NCBI GenBank assembly: GCA_964555355.1
Contig: CAZKRY010000005.1
Location: forward strand, 274,662-338,661
DNA from: CAIKBL01 sp964555355
GTDB lineage: Bacteria > Pseudomonadota > Gammaproteobacteria > Ga0077536
Length of the DNA stretch: 64,000 nucleotides
Direction of reading: 5' to 3'
Each line of letters opens with the position of its first letter. Positions within the stretch are counted from its first letter, which is position 1. The notes beneath the pieces were generated by a model, which saw only the letters and a program-made list of their open reading frames with translations, searched no databases and had not been told where the DNA came from. A program made the position numbers and the translations under genes. Below, piece after piece: positions 27,394 to 36,974 of the stretch.

Positions 27394-27731
27394 AACTCTG
27401 GGTCGACGCACAGCTTTCTCCAGCGATCGCGCGATGGTTACGAGATTCGTTTGGCGTTGAGGCATCCGCCTTGCGGGAAGTTGGGCTACGGGATGCGGGG
27501 GATGCGGAAATCTTTGCTGCTGCTCGCCAGCATGGAGCCGTGGTGATGACAAAAGACGAGGATTTCGCCGAACTCGTCCTACGTAACCGCGCGCCGCCTC
27601 AGGTAATTTGGATCAGGTGCGGGAATACATCCAACTCCAGATTGCAAGAAATCCTAAGCAGGCAGTGGACGACTGTGGCTGCGCTTCTTAGCACCGGAGA
27701 AGCGTTAGTTGAAGTCGTCGAACGTCGGTAA
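27390..27731 (+). CDS. DUF5615 PIN-like protein, likely toxin
   Basis: The 113-residue protein starts at GTG 27390 and matches the DUF5615/Mut7-C-like PIN family: KLWVDAQLSPAIARWLRD with the first acidic residue, then VVMTKDEDFAELV with the second acidic pair, and VIWIRCGNTSN. These are proposed RNases. The DUF433-DUF5615 order is the usual toxin-antitoxin arrangement. Toxicity has not been shown for this protein, and a role in phage defence or plasmid-like maintenance is only possible. Confidence 0.82.
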   Translation: MKLWVDAQLSPAIARWLRDSFGVEASALREVGLRDAGDAEIFAAARQHGAVVMTKDEDFAELVLRNRAPPQVIWIRCGNTSNSRLQEILSRQWTTVAALLSTGEALVEVVERR

Positions 27732-27783
27732 TCGCAAAGCTTGTGACACTCACCGAATAAAAACTAATCTGCTTTCGATAATG

Positions 27784-27793
27784 ATGGATGTCC
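27784..27793 (+). repeat. Single ATGGATGTCC repeat copy
   Basis: ATGGATGTCC followed by CAAACTGAAA, in the short gap between the toxin gene and the CBS protein gene. It matches the variant copy at 25571. Confidence 0.5.
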
Positions 27794-27810
27794 CAAACTG
27801 AAACTTCTGC

Positions 27811-28218
27811 TTACGCCGCCTTCGTCCGCGCCACGATGTACCGGAAAAGGTCGGACTCGGACAGAATCCCGCAAAGCTCACCGCCATCGTCAACCACCGG
27901 CAGACCGCTCACCTTCAGTTGCAGCATGATTTGTGCGGCGAGTGCGACTGTCGCGGAGTCCGGGATGGTGATGGGATCCGGGGTCATGATGGTGCCGACG
28001 GTCGGCAAGCGGCTTACTTCGCCTCGATCGTTGCCAGCGGTTGCTTTGGCGGCACGGACGTCGCCTTGGCTCAAAATGCCGGCGAGTTCTGAATTGTCGA
28101 CTACCGCTAAGCGTCTGATTCCCTTGCCCTGCATGATGTCATCGGCTTCCTCGATGCTGGCCGTGGGGGGCACTGAAATCACATTAGCGGTCATCCAATC
28201 GCGTACCAGATCGTTCAC
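27811..28218 (-). CDS. Two-CBS-domain protein
   Basis: The 135-residue protein consists almost wholly of a CBS pair (Bateman module): VISVPPTASIEEADDIMQGKGIRRLAVVDN with LAGILSQGDV, and PITIPDSATVALAAQIMLQLKVSGLPVVDD with LCGILSESDLFR. Such stand-alone modules bind adenosine nucleotides and regulate partners. No partner is fused or obvious next door. Confidence 0.88.
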   Translation of the reverse strand: MNDLVRDWMTANVISVPPTASIEEADDIMQGKGIRRLAVVDNSELAGILSQGDVRAAKATAGNDRGEVSRLPTVGTIMTPDPITIPDSATVALAAQIMLQLKVSGLPVVDDGGELCGILSESDLFRYIVARTKAA

Positions 28219-28306
28219 AGGGGCCTCCTAAGGCGGCGTTTGTCCGTCAGGGAGGTAGCGGCGGCTTGGGGCGAAGATTTAGCGGGACTTGCCGCTAGTA
28301 CCAAAC

Positions 28307-29428
28307 ATGAATCCAACCCGCAGTTTCGCACATCCCTTAGGCCGCTTAGCCGCGGCGATTTTCATCTGCGGTATTTCCTGTCAGGCGCACGCGCAAGTCG
28401 ATCTAACGCAAGCCTTCGCCGCGTATAAACAAGCGGACTATATCTCGGCGTTACGCGACTTCGGTCGCGCCGCGGAGGAGGGTGACGCCCGCGCACAATT
28501 TGCGTTAGGTCTAATGCACGAGAACGGCGAGGGACTGACCGCCGATCAAAGCGCGGCACTCGCCTGGTACACCAAAAGCGCGACACAAGAATACGCCGCC
28601 GCGCAATATCGCGTAGGACTCATGTATCTCAAAGGCCGCGGCACTAAGCGCGACGATCGCTTGGCCCGCGAGTGGTTCGCGCGCGCGGCGGAAAACGGCA
28701 ATCAAGAAGCCGTCGCCCGTTACCGGCAATTCGCCGAAGACGGCGATATCGAGGCGCAATACAGCTTGGCGTTGATGCATTTGCGCGGCAGCGGTGTGCC
28801 GCGCGACGCCAAAGCGGCGGCATTTTGGTTACAGCGCGCCGCTAGCCGCGGCCATCTGGCGGCAACTTTCGGTTACGCGCGAATGTTTGAAACCGGGCGC
28901 GGTGTCGCGCGCTCTTATCAAGAAGCCGCGAAATGGTACGACCGCGCGGCGAGTCAGGGCGATGCGCGCGCGAACTTTAATCTCGCCAATCTGTATCGCT
29001 TGGGAAATGGCCTGCCGCGCGATCCGCGTGCGGCCGAGCAGTACTACACCAAAGCCGCCGAATTGGGATTTGCGCCCGCAGCCTTCAGCTTGGGGTTACT
29101 CTTTGAACGAGGTGAAAACTGGCCGAAAGATTTGGCGCGTGCCGCCCAATGGTATGAGAAAGCCGCGCGACTTGGTCACACCGATGCGCAGATCAATTTG
29201 GGCTGCTTGTATGCGGAGGGACTCGGTGTCGCGCAAGATTTAGAAACCGCCTATGCCTGGTTCTATACCGCGCAGCAGTTCGATCATCCGCAAGCGACAG
29301 ATAACTTGAGTTACGTCACCGTGCATCTCGATGAAGAAGCGGTCGCCGCCGCGCAGGCGCGGGGTTTTGCGTTGCTGGAAGAAATTCAGGCGGGCCTAAA
29401 CGTCGCCACCGCAAGTGCCAGTCGTTAA
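28307..29428 (+). CDS. Sel1-like repeat protein, secreted
   Basis: A signal peptide (residues about 1-27, ending QAHAQ) is followed by about eight Sel1-type 36-residue repeats, each with the pattern A(Q/A)xxLGxxYxxGxGVxxDxxxAxxWYxKAA. Sel1 repeat proteins are superhelical protein-interaction scaffolds, here probably periplasmic. The ATG at 28307 gives the best signal peptide; a TTG at 28289 is also in frame. Its end overlaps the convergent ubiA by four bases. Confidence 0.85.
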   Translation: MNPTRSFAHPLGRLAAAIFICGISCQAHAQVDLTQAFAAYKQADYISALRDFGRAAEEGDARAQFALGLMHENGEGLTADQSAALAWYTKSATQEYAAAQYRVGLMYLKGRGTKRDDRLAREWFARAAENGNQEAVARYRQFAEDGDIEAQYSLALMHLRGSGVPRDAKAAAFWLQRAASRGHLAATFGYARMFETGRGVARSYQEAAKWYDRAASQGDARANFNLANLYRLGNGLPRDPRAAEQYYTKAAELGFAPAAFSLGLLFERGENWPKDLARAAQWYEKAARLGHTDAQINLGCLYAEGLGVAQDLETAYAWFYTAQQFDHPQATDNLSYVTVHLDEEAVAAAQARGFALLEEIQAGLNVATASASR

Positions 29429-30339
29429 TGCCAATAACTCACGACGACCCCTACAAACACCAGCATGCCAAACCAATTGTTGTTCATGAACGCGGCAAAG
29501 CACTGCGCCGGATCGCGTTTGCGTATCAAGTATTGCTGGTACATAAAACACCCGGCGCCTATTCCAAGGCTCACGTAGTAGGGCCAACGAAGCTTTGCCT
29601 GCAAGCCAATGAGCATCAAATTCAACAACAGGCAGGCTTGAAAGAACGCGATCACCAGTCGATCGGCCTCGCCAAACAAGATCGCGGTTGATTTGATACC
29701 CACGCGTAGATCGTCCTCGCGATCGACCATCGCGTATTCCGTGTCGTATACCAACGCCCACAGGATCACGGCGCAAAACATCAGCCAAGCAAGCGGCGGC
29801 AGTTCGAACGTCGCGGCCGTAAACGCCATCGGCACCGCCCAGCCGAATGCCGCGCCTAAATATACCTGCGGGAGATAAGTGTGGCGTTTCATGAAGGGAT
29901 AGATCACCGCGAGTCCGACGGCCGCGAAGGAGAGCGCAATCGTCAGGCGATTCATCGTCAGCACCAACAGACCAGACAGCGCAACCAACGCGACAAACAG
30001 CCGCAGGGCTTCGGTTTCGGTGACGGCGCCGGTCGCAAGCGGCCGCTGGCGCGTGCGCACCACCTGGCCATCGAAGGCACGATCGGCGAAATCATTGATC
30101 ACGCAGCCTGCCGAGCGCATCAACACCGTGCCCACCAAAAATACGCTTAAGACAAACGGATCGGGAATGCCGCCGGAGGCAATCCACAGCGCCCATAACA
30201 TCGGCCACAACAACAAGAGAATGCCGATGGGCTTATGCAAGCGCATGAGCTTGTAGTAGTCAGTCCAGCGTTCGCGCGGCGTTTTGCTGCGTACTGGGCG
30301 CACGCGTGTACGTCGTGCTTGGGTGCGAGTCGGCGTCAT
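29425..30339 (-). CDS. ubiA: 4-hydroxybenzoate octaprenyltransferase
   Basis: A 304-residue polytopic prenyltransferase with the two Asp-rich motifs that bind prenyl diphosphate through magnesium: NDFADRAFD and the second acidic site at DREDDLRVGIKS. The segment MRLHKPIGILLLLWPMLWALW is characteristic of UbiA. It attaches the octaprenyl chain to 4-hydroxybenzoate in ubiquinone synthesis at the inner membrane. The N-terminus has a basic extension of about 25 residues. It overlaps recG by four bases and forms the end of the spoT-ridA-recG-ubiA operon. Confidence 0.93.
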   Translation of the reverse strand: MTPTRTQARRTRVRPVRSKTPRERWTDYYKLMRLHKPIGILLLLWPMLWALWIASGGIPDPFVLSVFLVGTVLMRSAGCVINDFADRAFDGQVVRTRQRPLATGAVTETEALRLFVALVALSGLLVLTMNRLTIALSFAAVGLAVIYPFMKRHTYLPQVYLGAAFGWAVPMAFTAATFELPPLAWLMFCAVILWALVYDTEYAMVDREDDLRVGIKSTAILFGEADRLVIAFFQACLLLNLMLIGLQAKLRWPYYVSLGIGAGCFMYQQYLIRKRDPAQCFAAFMNNNWFGMLVFVGVVVSYWH

Positions 30340-32447
30340 ACCTTGGCGTAGTCCAAACGATTCGCCGTCCAGCGACGGATTAAACGATCCGTGAGATCAG
30401 GGGCTTCTTTTAACAAGCGATCCGCGAGTAAACGCACCGCCGGCAACAACGGTCGATCGCGGCTGATATCCGCGATTTTGAATGCCGCGGCGCCGGTTTG
30501 GCGTGTGCCCAAGACTTCGCCCGGGCCGCGGAGTTCGAGATCGCGCTCGGCAATTTCAAAGCCATCCGTCGTGTCGCGCATGGTCTGCAGTCGCGCGCGG
30601 GCGATCTCGCCGAGCGGCGCCTTGTACAGCAACACACAAACGGAGTGCTCGGTACCGCGACCGACGCGCCCGCGGAGTTGGTGCAGTTGGGCAAGGCCTA
30701 AGCGTTCGGCGTTTTCGATAATCATCAAGCTCGCATTCGGTACATCAACGCCCACTTCGATGACGGTGGTCGCGACCAACAGATCGAGATTATGTGCGCG
30801 AAACGCGCGCATGATCACATTCTTCTCGGTGTCTTTCAGGCGCCCATGGACGAGACCAATCCGCAGATGTGGGAACGCCGCCGTCAATTGCTCGGCGGTA
30901 TCGGTCGCGGCTTGGGAGTCTAGATGTTCCGATTCTTCAATCAACGGGCACACCCAATAGGCTTGTTTGCCTTCGCCGCAGGCGCGGCTGATCCGCTCGA
31001 TGATCTCGTCACGCCGATTATCCCCCAGCACGGTGGTTTTGACTGGCACTCGATTGGGCGGCAATTCATCAAGCACGGAGACATCTAGATCGGCATACGC
31101 CGTCATCGCGAGCGTGCGCGGGATTGGCGTCGCCGTCATGATGAGTTGATGTGGGCGCAACGCGCCGTTCGCACCTTTCTCAAGTAATGCCAAGCGTTGA
31201 TCGACGCCAAACCGATGTTGTTCGTCCACAATCACCAAGCCTAGCCGCGCGAACTTAATGTCGCTTTGAAAAAGCGCATGGGTGCCCACCACCATGCGTG
31301 GCGTGTTTTCAAGTAACGCCGTTTGATGACGCCGCCGGACGGCGGCGGTGACTTTGCCGGTGATCCCGAGGACTTCAATGCCGGTGTCATTGAACCAGCA
31401 CGACAACGTATTGAGATGTTGTTCGGCCAGTAACTCGGTTGGGGCCATCAACGCCACCTGAAAGCCGCTGCTTAACGCGCGAGTCGCGGCGAGCGCGGCG
31501 ACCGCTGTCTTGCCCGCCCCGACGTCGCCTTGCAGGAGACGCAGCATCGGTGTCGCCTGCGAGAGATCGCGGTCGATTTCCGCGACCACCCGTTGTTGCG
31601 CGCGGGTTAACGTAAAACCGAAGCGCGTGGTTAAGGCTTGGCGCAACGGCGCGGCGGGCGAAAATTTAGGCGCACGGTGACGGCGCGTAGTCTGCCGTAA
31701 GCGGCGCAAGCTGAGTTGGTGCGCGAGTAACTCTTCAATCGCCAATCTGATCTGCGCCGGATGTGTGCCTTCCCATAAGGTTTCGACCACCGTCACCGGT
31801 GGCGGCCGATGCACAAAGCACAACGCGTCATATAACTTTGGCAACTTCGGCAACTGCGCTGCTTGCGCGAGGTGGGTTTCAAGCAAGGCATCGTCATCCT
31901 GCGCGTCGGCCAACACTTGCAATGCCTGCGATGTCAGTTTGCGCAACGAGAGTTGGTGCAAACCTTCCGTGGTTGGATAGATGGGCGTGAGCGCTTGTTC
32001 TATTGGGGTGGTATCCAGTCCCTCCAGAAAGCGGCACTCCGGGTGCACCATTTCGAGCGTCTGCGGCCCGTTACGCACTTCGCCAAAACAACGCACGCGC
32101 CGTCCGGAAGACAGTCGCAGTTGTTGCTCACGATTGAAATAAAAAAAACGCAGATTGATTTCGCCGCTGTCGTCCGCTAGCCGCACGAGCAAAGATCGGC
32201 GCCGCCCGAATTGCAGCTGGCTGTTAAGTACGGTGCCTTCGACGACGATCTCCATCCGCGGACGCGCGAGCGCCAGCGGCGTCAGGCGCGTGCGATCCTG
32301 ATAGCGCAGCGGTAGGTGGAACACCATGTCACGGACGGTGGTAATCGCAAGTTTGGTGAGACGCTCGGCGATCCGCGGGCCGACACCGGTGAGCCCCGTA
32401 ATCGGCGCGTCGAGCGTCAACCGCGCCGCCACGCCCAAGCAGCTCAA
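30336..32447 (-). CDS. recG: ATP-dependent DNA helicase RecG
   Basis: The 703-residue protein contains the N-terminal wedge/OB domain (LTGVGPRIAERL; EIVVEGTVLNSQ), helicase motifs I (LLQGDVGAGKTAVA), II (VDEQHRFGV) and VI (QLRGRVGRG), and the C-terminal TRG region. It remodels stalled forks and recombination junctions. Length and motifs are intact. It overlaps ridA and ubiA by four bases each, so the genes are translationally coupled. In E. coli recG also lies downstream of spoT. Confidence 0.95.
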   Translation of the reverse strand: MSCLGVAARLTLDAPITGLTGVGPRIAERLTKLAITTVRDMVFHLPLRYQDRTRLTPLALARPRMEIVVEGTVLNSQLQFGRRRSLLVRLADDSGEINLRFFYFNREQQLRLSSGRRVRCFGEVRNGPQTLEMVHPECRFLEGLDTTPIEQALTPIYPTTEGLHQLSLRKLTSQALQVLADAQDDDALLETHLAQAAQLPKLPKLYDALCFVHRPPPVTVVETLWEGTHPAQIRLAIEELLAHQLSLRRLRQTTRRHRAPKFSPAAPLRQALTTRFGFTLTRAQQRVVAEIDRDLSQATPMLRLLQGDVGAGKTAVAALAATRALSSGFQVALMAPTELLAEQHLNTLSCWFNDTGIEVLGITGKVTAAVRRRHQTALLENTPRMVVGTHALFQSDIKFARLGLVIVDEQHRFGVDQRLALLEKGANGALRPHQLIMTATPIPRTLAMTAYADLDVSVLDELPPNRVPVKTTVLGDNRRDEIIERISRACGEGKQAYWVCPLIEESEHLDSQAATDTAEQLTAAFPHLRIGLVHGRLKDTEKNVIMRAFRAHNLDLLVATTVIEVGVDVPNASLMIIENAERLGLAQLHQLRGRVGRGTEHSVCVLLYKAPLGEIARARLQTMRDTTDGFEIAERDLELRGPGEVLGTRQTGAAAFKIADISRDRPLLPAVRLLADRLLKEAPDLTDRLIRRWTANRLDYAKV

Positions 32448-32824
32448 CGCGCCAAAATGGCGTCGACTTCAACCAGCGCGCCGCGCGGGAGCGCCGCCAC
32501 CTGCACGGTGGCGCGGGCCGGGTAGGGCGCTTGGAAGTATTGCGCCATGACTTCATTCACGACTGGAAAGTGCTGCAAGTCCGTGAGATACACCGTGAGT
32601 TTGGTGGCATCGTTTAACGTCACACCGGCGGCGGCCGCTACGGCCTGCAGATTCTCAAACACTTGCACGACCTGTTCGCGAATGTCTTGACTGACGATTT
32701 GCATCGTCGTCGGTGACAGCGGGATCTGACCAGACAAAAACACCCACGCGCCGGCGGTAGTCGCTTGTGAATAGGCGCCAATGGCCTGGGGCGCATTCGG
32801 CGTCTCAATGGCTGTTTTCGGCAT
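32444..32824 (-). CDS. ridA: RidA, enamine/imine deaminase
   Basis: This 126-residue protein is a classical RidA: NAPQAIGAYSQATTAGAWVFLSGQIPL at the start, the conserved arginine in PARATVQVAALPRGALVEVDAIL at the end. It hydrolyses reactive 2-aminoacrylate and related intermediates. It lies between spoT and recG, where E. coli has trmH; the spoT-ridA arrangement is common in Pseudomonas and relatives. It is distinct from the longer RidA-type protein at 863. Confidence 0.93.
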   Translation of the reverse strand: MPKTAIETPNAPQAIGAYSQATTAGAWVFLSGQIPLSPTTMQIVSQDIREQVVQVFENLQAVAAAAGVTLNDATKLTVYLTDLQHFPVVNEVMAQYFQAPYPARATVQVAALPRGALVEVDAILAR

Positions 32825-32835
32825 GATTCATCTCT

Positions 32836-35031
32836 CTAGGTTTTTTTGCGCTGGATGCGCACCACGGTTTGCACCGGCCGCATGGCGCGCATGACATCGG
32901 CTAAATGTTTGCGATCGCGCACGGTGACCACCATGCGGATATTGGAATTGCGCGCATTGCGATCGCTGATTTCCACTTCTTCGATGTTAGCGGCGGCGTT
33001 GGCAATTGCGGCTGCAATGGTCGCCAAAACCCCGCGTTTGTTGATGACATCCAGCGAGAGTTCGACATTGAATTCGCGCTCGATATGCGGCGCCCATTGC
33101 ACGTCCACCCATTTATCCGGCGCACTGCGGTACTCCGCGACATTCGGGCAACCCGGTTGGTGCACCACGAGGCCGCGGCCGGCGGTGAGAAAGCCGATGA
33201 TGGAATCCCCCGGGATCGGATAACAGCATTTTGGAAAGCTGACCACCATGCCTTCCGTACCATGAATCAACAGCGGTGCCGCCGTGTCACCCGTCTCCTG
33301 ACGGCGACGGCGCTTGTTATTGAACTCCATATCGGCCGGTTGATCTTGCGCGAGCGCGCGGGCCACGAGTGGGGCAAGTCGAGTCCCCAGCCCAATCTCG
33401 GTATAGAGTCTTTCGAGTCCGTCCAACTTGAAATTATTGAGTACCGTTTCCAACCGTTTGGGATCGATTCGGTCAAGCGACAGTTCGATCGTTGCTAATT
33501 CGCGCTCCAGCATCCGTTTGCCAAGCGTGAGCGCCTCATCGGCCTGTAGATTCTTCAAGTAATGCCGGATGGTGGCACGGGCCTTGCCGGTTACCACAAA
33601 GTTGAGCCACGAGGGATTCGGGCGCGCGCCCGGCGCAGTGACGATTTCGACCGTCGAGCCGGTCTCAAGCGACGTACGCAACGGCGCGAGTCGCCGGTTA
33701 ATACGGCAGGCCACGCAGTTATTCCCGAGGTCCGTATGAATGGCGTACGCGAAATCAACCGCCGTCGCGCCGCGCGGTAGGGTCATGATTTCGCCCTTCG
33801 GCGTGAATACGTAGACCTCATCCGGGAAGAGATCGATTTTGACGTTCTCGAGAAACTCTTGCGAATTACCCGCCTGTTGCTGCATCTCCAAAATACCGCG
33901 CAGCCATTCACGGGCGCGTTTCTGCGCACTTTTCGCCGCGCCTTCACCGGTTTTATAGAGCCAATGTGCCGCGATCCCGGCTTCCGCCACTTGGTCCATT
34001 TCGCTCGTTCTAATTTGCACTTCTAGCGGCACGCCGTAGGGACCGAACAGTACGGTGTGCAGCGATTGATAACCGTTGGCCTTGGGGATCGCGATGTAAT
34101 CTTTGAATTTGCCCGGCACCGGTTTGTACAAGTTATGCAAGATCCCGAGCGTGCGATAACAATTGTCGACGCTGTCCACAATCACCCGAAACGCGTACAC
34201 ATCGTGCACATCCGCAAAGCGCAAATGTTTTTCGCGCATTTTTTTGTAGATGCTGTAGAGATGTTTCTCGCGCCCGATAACCTGCGCGAGTAGCCGCTCT
34301 TGGCGGAGATGGCGTTTGATGCGGTCTTTGATCTTATCGACGATTTCTTTGCGATTGCCGCGGATGCGCTGCATCTCGCGCTTGATGACGCGTTGGCGTA
34401 GCGGAAACAGCGCGGCGAAACCGAGCTCTTCAAGCTCGAGCCGGATAGTGTTGATGCCGAGCCGCTGCGCGATCGGCGCATAGATTTCGAGCGTCTCGCG
34501 CGCGATCCGTCGGCGCTTCGCCGGCGCCAGGGCTTCCAAGGTGCGCATGTTGTGCAGCCGATCGGCAAGCTTGACCAGGATGACGCGGATATCCGCCGCC
34601 ATTGCCATCAGCATGCGCTGAAAATTACGCGCTTGGGCTTCCGCGTGGGATTCGAACTCGATCTGCGTCAGTTTGGAGAGACCATCGACAATTGCCGCGA
34701 CTTCGCCGCCAAATTCCTGCGAGATTTTTTCTTTGCCGATCTGCGTGTCTTCGATGACATCGTGCAAGAGCGCCGCGATCAGCGTCTCGTGATCCATGTG
34801 CATGTCAGCCAGGATCGACGTCACCTCTAGCGGGTGATGAATGTAGGGTTCGCCCGATTTGCGAATTTGCCCGGCGTGGGCGGCCGCGCCAAATTCGTAG
34901 GCGCGGCGGAGTTCAGCGAGTTGCGAGGAATCGAGATACGTGCGCGCTTGCCGGCACAGTTCGTCGATATTGGAGGCTTCAGCCGTGGCCAGCACGCGTG
35001 ACTCGCCGAGGTTGCAGAGCGTGGCGGGCAT
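32836..35031 (-). CDS. spoT: Bifunctional (p)ppGpp synthase/hydrolase SpoT
   Basis: The 731-residue protein has the HD hydrolase domain (EPYIHHPLEVTSIL, ALLHDVIEDT), the synthetase domain (RVIVDSVDNCYRTLGILHNLYKPVPGKFKDYIAIPKANGYQSLHT), a TGS domain (DEVYVFTPKGEIMTLPRGATAVDFAYAIHT) and a C-terminal ACT domain. An intact HD motif indicates hydrolase as well as synthetase activity. It sets the alarmone level of the stringent response. It is followed by ridA and preceded by rpoZ, as in other Gammaproteobacteria. Confidence 0.95.
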   Translation of the reverse strand: MPATLCNLGESRVLATAEASNIDELCRQARTYLDSSQLAELRRAYEFGAAAHAGQIRKSGEPYIHHPLEVTSILADMHMDHETLIAALLHDVIEDTQIGKEKISQEFGGEVAAIVDGLSKLTQIEFESHAEAQARNFQRMLMAMAADIRVILVKLADRLHNMRTLEALAPAKRRRIARETLEIYAPIAQRLGINTIRLELEELGFAALFPLRQRVIKREMQRIRGNRKEIVDKIKDRIKRHLRQERLLAQVIGREKHLYSIYKKMREKHLRFADVHDVYAFRVIVDSVDNCYRTLGILHNLYKPVPGKFKDYIAIPKANGYQSLHTVLFGPYGVPLEVQIRTSEMDQVAEAGIAAHWLYKTGEGAAKSAQKRAREWLRGILEMQQQAGNSQEFLENVKIDLFPDEVYVFTPKGEIMTLPRGATAVDFAYAIHTDLGNNCVACRINRRLAPLRTSLETGSTVEIVTAPGARPNPSWLNFVVTGKARATIRHYLKNLQADEALTLGKRMLERELATIELSLDRIDPKRLETVLNNFKLDGLERLYTEIGLGTRLAPLVARALAQDQPADMEFNNKRRRRQETGDTAAPLLIHGTEGMVVSFPKCCYPIPGDSIIGFLTAGRGLVVHQPGCPNVAEYRSAPDKWVDVQWAPHIEREFNVELSLDVINKRGVLATIAAAIANAAANIEEVEISDRNARNSNIRMVVTVRDRKHLADVMRAMRPVQTVVRIQRKKT

Positions 35032-35064
35032 GCCCGCCGCGGCAGGCAGGTCCCGTGAACAAGT

Positions 35065-35346
35065 TTAGGGGTACTCGGGCGGCGGGGTCGGTTCGGCCAG
35101 GAATTCCGCCGCTAGTTCGAATTCTTCCGCGGCACGTTGCTTGGCTTCAAGCTCATCCAAGATTGCCTTGTTGATGACCCCGGCCGCGATTTCGCGCAAC
35201 GCGATGACAGTGGGTTTATCGCCGTCCTCGGGCACCAATGGGGTCGTGCCACGGGCGATCTGGCGGGCGCGGCGGCTGGCTGCGACCACAAGATCAAAGC
35301 GGTTATCGACGAACGGGAGACAGTCTTCTACGGTGATACGGGCCAT
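35065..35346 (-). CDS. rpoZ: DNA-directed RNA polymerase omega subunit
   Basis: The 93-residue protein from ATG 35346 carries the omega signature MARITVEDCLPFVDNRFDLVVAASRRARQ, NKPTVIALREIAAG and an acidic Pro-rich tail. Omega assists RNA polymerase assembly and, in Gammaproteobacteria, contributes to a ppGpp-binding site. It sits between gmk and spoT in the usual order. An ATG six codons upstream is in frame but would give a non-standard N-terminus. Confidence 0.95.
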   Translation of the reverse strand: MARITVEDCLPFVDNRFDLVVAASRRARQIARGTTPLVPEDGDKPTVIALREIAAGVINKAILDELEAKQRAAEEFELAAEFLAEPTPPPEYP

Positions 35347-35460
35347 GCGGGAAAATCCTGACACTTAAACGGGCAATGGGGGCTAAGGATAACAGAGCCG
35401 GCAGGGCCGGTGCTACGCGCAAAGCGGCCGGCTCGCGGCGCTCTTGCCGATCAAATGGGC

Positions 35461-36045
35461 TTATCGAACCGGTGTTTGGCGTAAATGTGCCGCGCGAATG
35501 ATGGCGCGTAAATCGGCCGCGGCATCGGCAAAGATCTCGTTAGTCACCACAAACTCGTATTCCGGGCAATGCGAGATCTCGGCTTCCGCTTGTTGCATGC
35601 GGCGGTCGATGACGTCTTCCCGGTCCTCACCGCGCTGCTCCAAGCGCCGGCGCAACTCCCCCAACGAGGGCGGCAGAATGAAGATCGAAATGGCAGACGG
35701 GTACAACTCGCGAATGCGCCGCGCGCCTTGCCAGTCGATTTCCAAAATGACATCCATGCCGGCGGCAAGCGCTTGTTCGACCGCGGCGCGGGAGGTGCCG
35801 TAGTAGTTATCGAACACCTTGGCATGTTCCACAAACGCATCCGCCGTGACCATCGCATGAAAGGCGGGGACGTCGACAAAGAAATAATCGACGCCGTCAC
35901 GCTCGCCGGGCCGGATCGCGCGAGTGGTATGCGATACGGAGACCGTGAGGTTTGGCACGCTCTTTAGCAATTCGTGCATTAGGCTGGTTTTGCCGGCGCC
36001 CGAAGGCGCTGAGACCACGAAAAGTAGGGCGGTGCGTCGTGACAT
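35461..36045 (-). CDS. gmk: Guanylate kinase
   Basis: The 194-residue protein has the P-loop SAPSGAGKTSL, the GMP-binding segment SVSHTTRAIRPGERDGVDYFFV, and NYYGTSRAAVEQALAAGMDVILEIDWQGARRI. It converts GMP to GDP with ATP. Upstream of rpoZ and nine bases downstream of the yicC-type gene. Confidence 0.95.
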   Translation of the reverse strand: MSRRTALLFVVSAPSGAGKTSLMHELLKSVPNLTVSVSHTTRAIRPGERDGVDYFFVDVPAFHAMVTADAFVEHAKVFDNYYGTSRAAVEQALAAGMDVILEIDWQGARRIRELYPSAISIFILPPSLGELRRRLEQRGEDREDVIDRRMQQAEAEISHCPEYEFVVTNEIFADAAADLRAIIRAAHLRQTPVR

Positions 36046-36054
36046 GGAGGGGGC

Positions 36055-36921
36055 TTATTCGATGTTTTGAATTTGCTCGCGGATCTGTTCGATCAGGACT
36101 TTTAATTCAACCGACGCACCGGAAGTATCGACATGCGCGGACTTGGAACCGAGCGTATTCGCTTCTCGATTTAACTCCTGCATTAAAAAGTCGAGCCGCC
36201 GGCCGATCGGCTCTTTCTGTCGCATCACGCGCGTGACTTCGGCGAGATGCGCTTCCAGTCGATCCAGCTCTTCCGCCACATCCAACCGTTGAATCAACAG
36301 CGCGCATTCCTGTTCCACGCGCACCGGATCGAGTGTGCCGGCGAGTTCGGTCAGTCGTTGCGCATGTCGCTGACGAATGGCGGCGATGATTTCAGGCACT
36401 CGCAGACGCAGGCCCTTGGTGATATCGGCCATGGCGGTGCAACGCTGGAGAACTAAGTCTTGCAGCTTGTGGCCTTCGCGCTCGCGGGTTTCGACCAATT
36501 GCGCGAGTGCGCGGTCGAGCTCGGCCAGTACGGCGGCCGAGAGTGAATCAAAATCAACTTCGCGATTCTCGAGAACCCCCGGCCAGCGCAGGACATCGAG
36601 CGGGTTGAGCGGCGCCGCGCCGGGCAGCCATCCCGCGATTTTGTCGGCCGCGCGCAACACTTCGCGTGCTACGGAGTCGTTCACTTTGATCTGAAAGTCT
36701 TCGCGCGCCGAGGTCTCGAACTTGAGTGCGCAATCGACTTTGCCGCGATTAACGCGAGCGGTGATGCGGTTACGGACTTCGCCCTCCAAGGCCCGTAACT
36801 CCTCGGGTAGGCGCAGACCAATTTCGACATAACGATGATTGACCGAGCGCAACTCCCACACCACGCGCCCCCATGTATTCGTACTTTCGAGTCGCGCGAA
36901 TGCCGTCATGCTGCGAGCCAT
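36055..36921 (-). CDS. yicC: YicC family endoribonuclease-like protein
   Basis: The 288-residue protein begins MARSMTAFARLES and has the family's ELRSVNHRYVEIGLRLPEELR and the C-terminal RRLDFLMQELNREANTLGSKSAH. YicC homologues are stress-related proteins with reported endoribonuclease activity. It is divergent from rph, as expected for this conserved pair, and transcribed toward gmk. Confidence 0.92.
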   Translation of the reverse strand: MARSMTAFARLESTNTWGRVVWELRSVNHRYVEIGLRLPEELRALEGEVRNRITARVNRGKVDCALKFETSAREDFQIKVNDSVAREVLRAADKIAGWLPGAAPLNPLDVLRWPGVLENREVDFDSLSAAVLAELDRALAQLVETREREGHKLQDLVLQRCTAMADITKGLRLRVPEIIAAIRQRHAQRLTELAGTLDPVRVEQECALLIQRLDVAEELDRLEAHLAEVTRVMRQKEPIGRRLDFLMQELNREANTLGSKSAHVDTSGASVELKVLIEQIREQIQNIE

Positions 36922-36974
36922 GGGCCAGGCCTTTGAGTTTGGTAATGAAATCGAATCTTATCAGCTTAGGTCGT

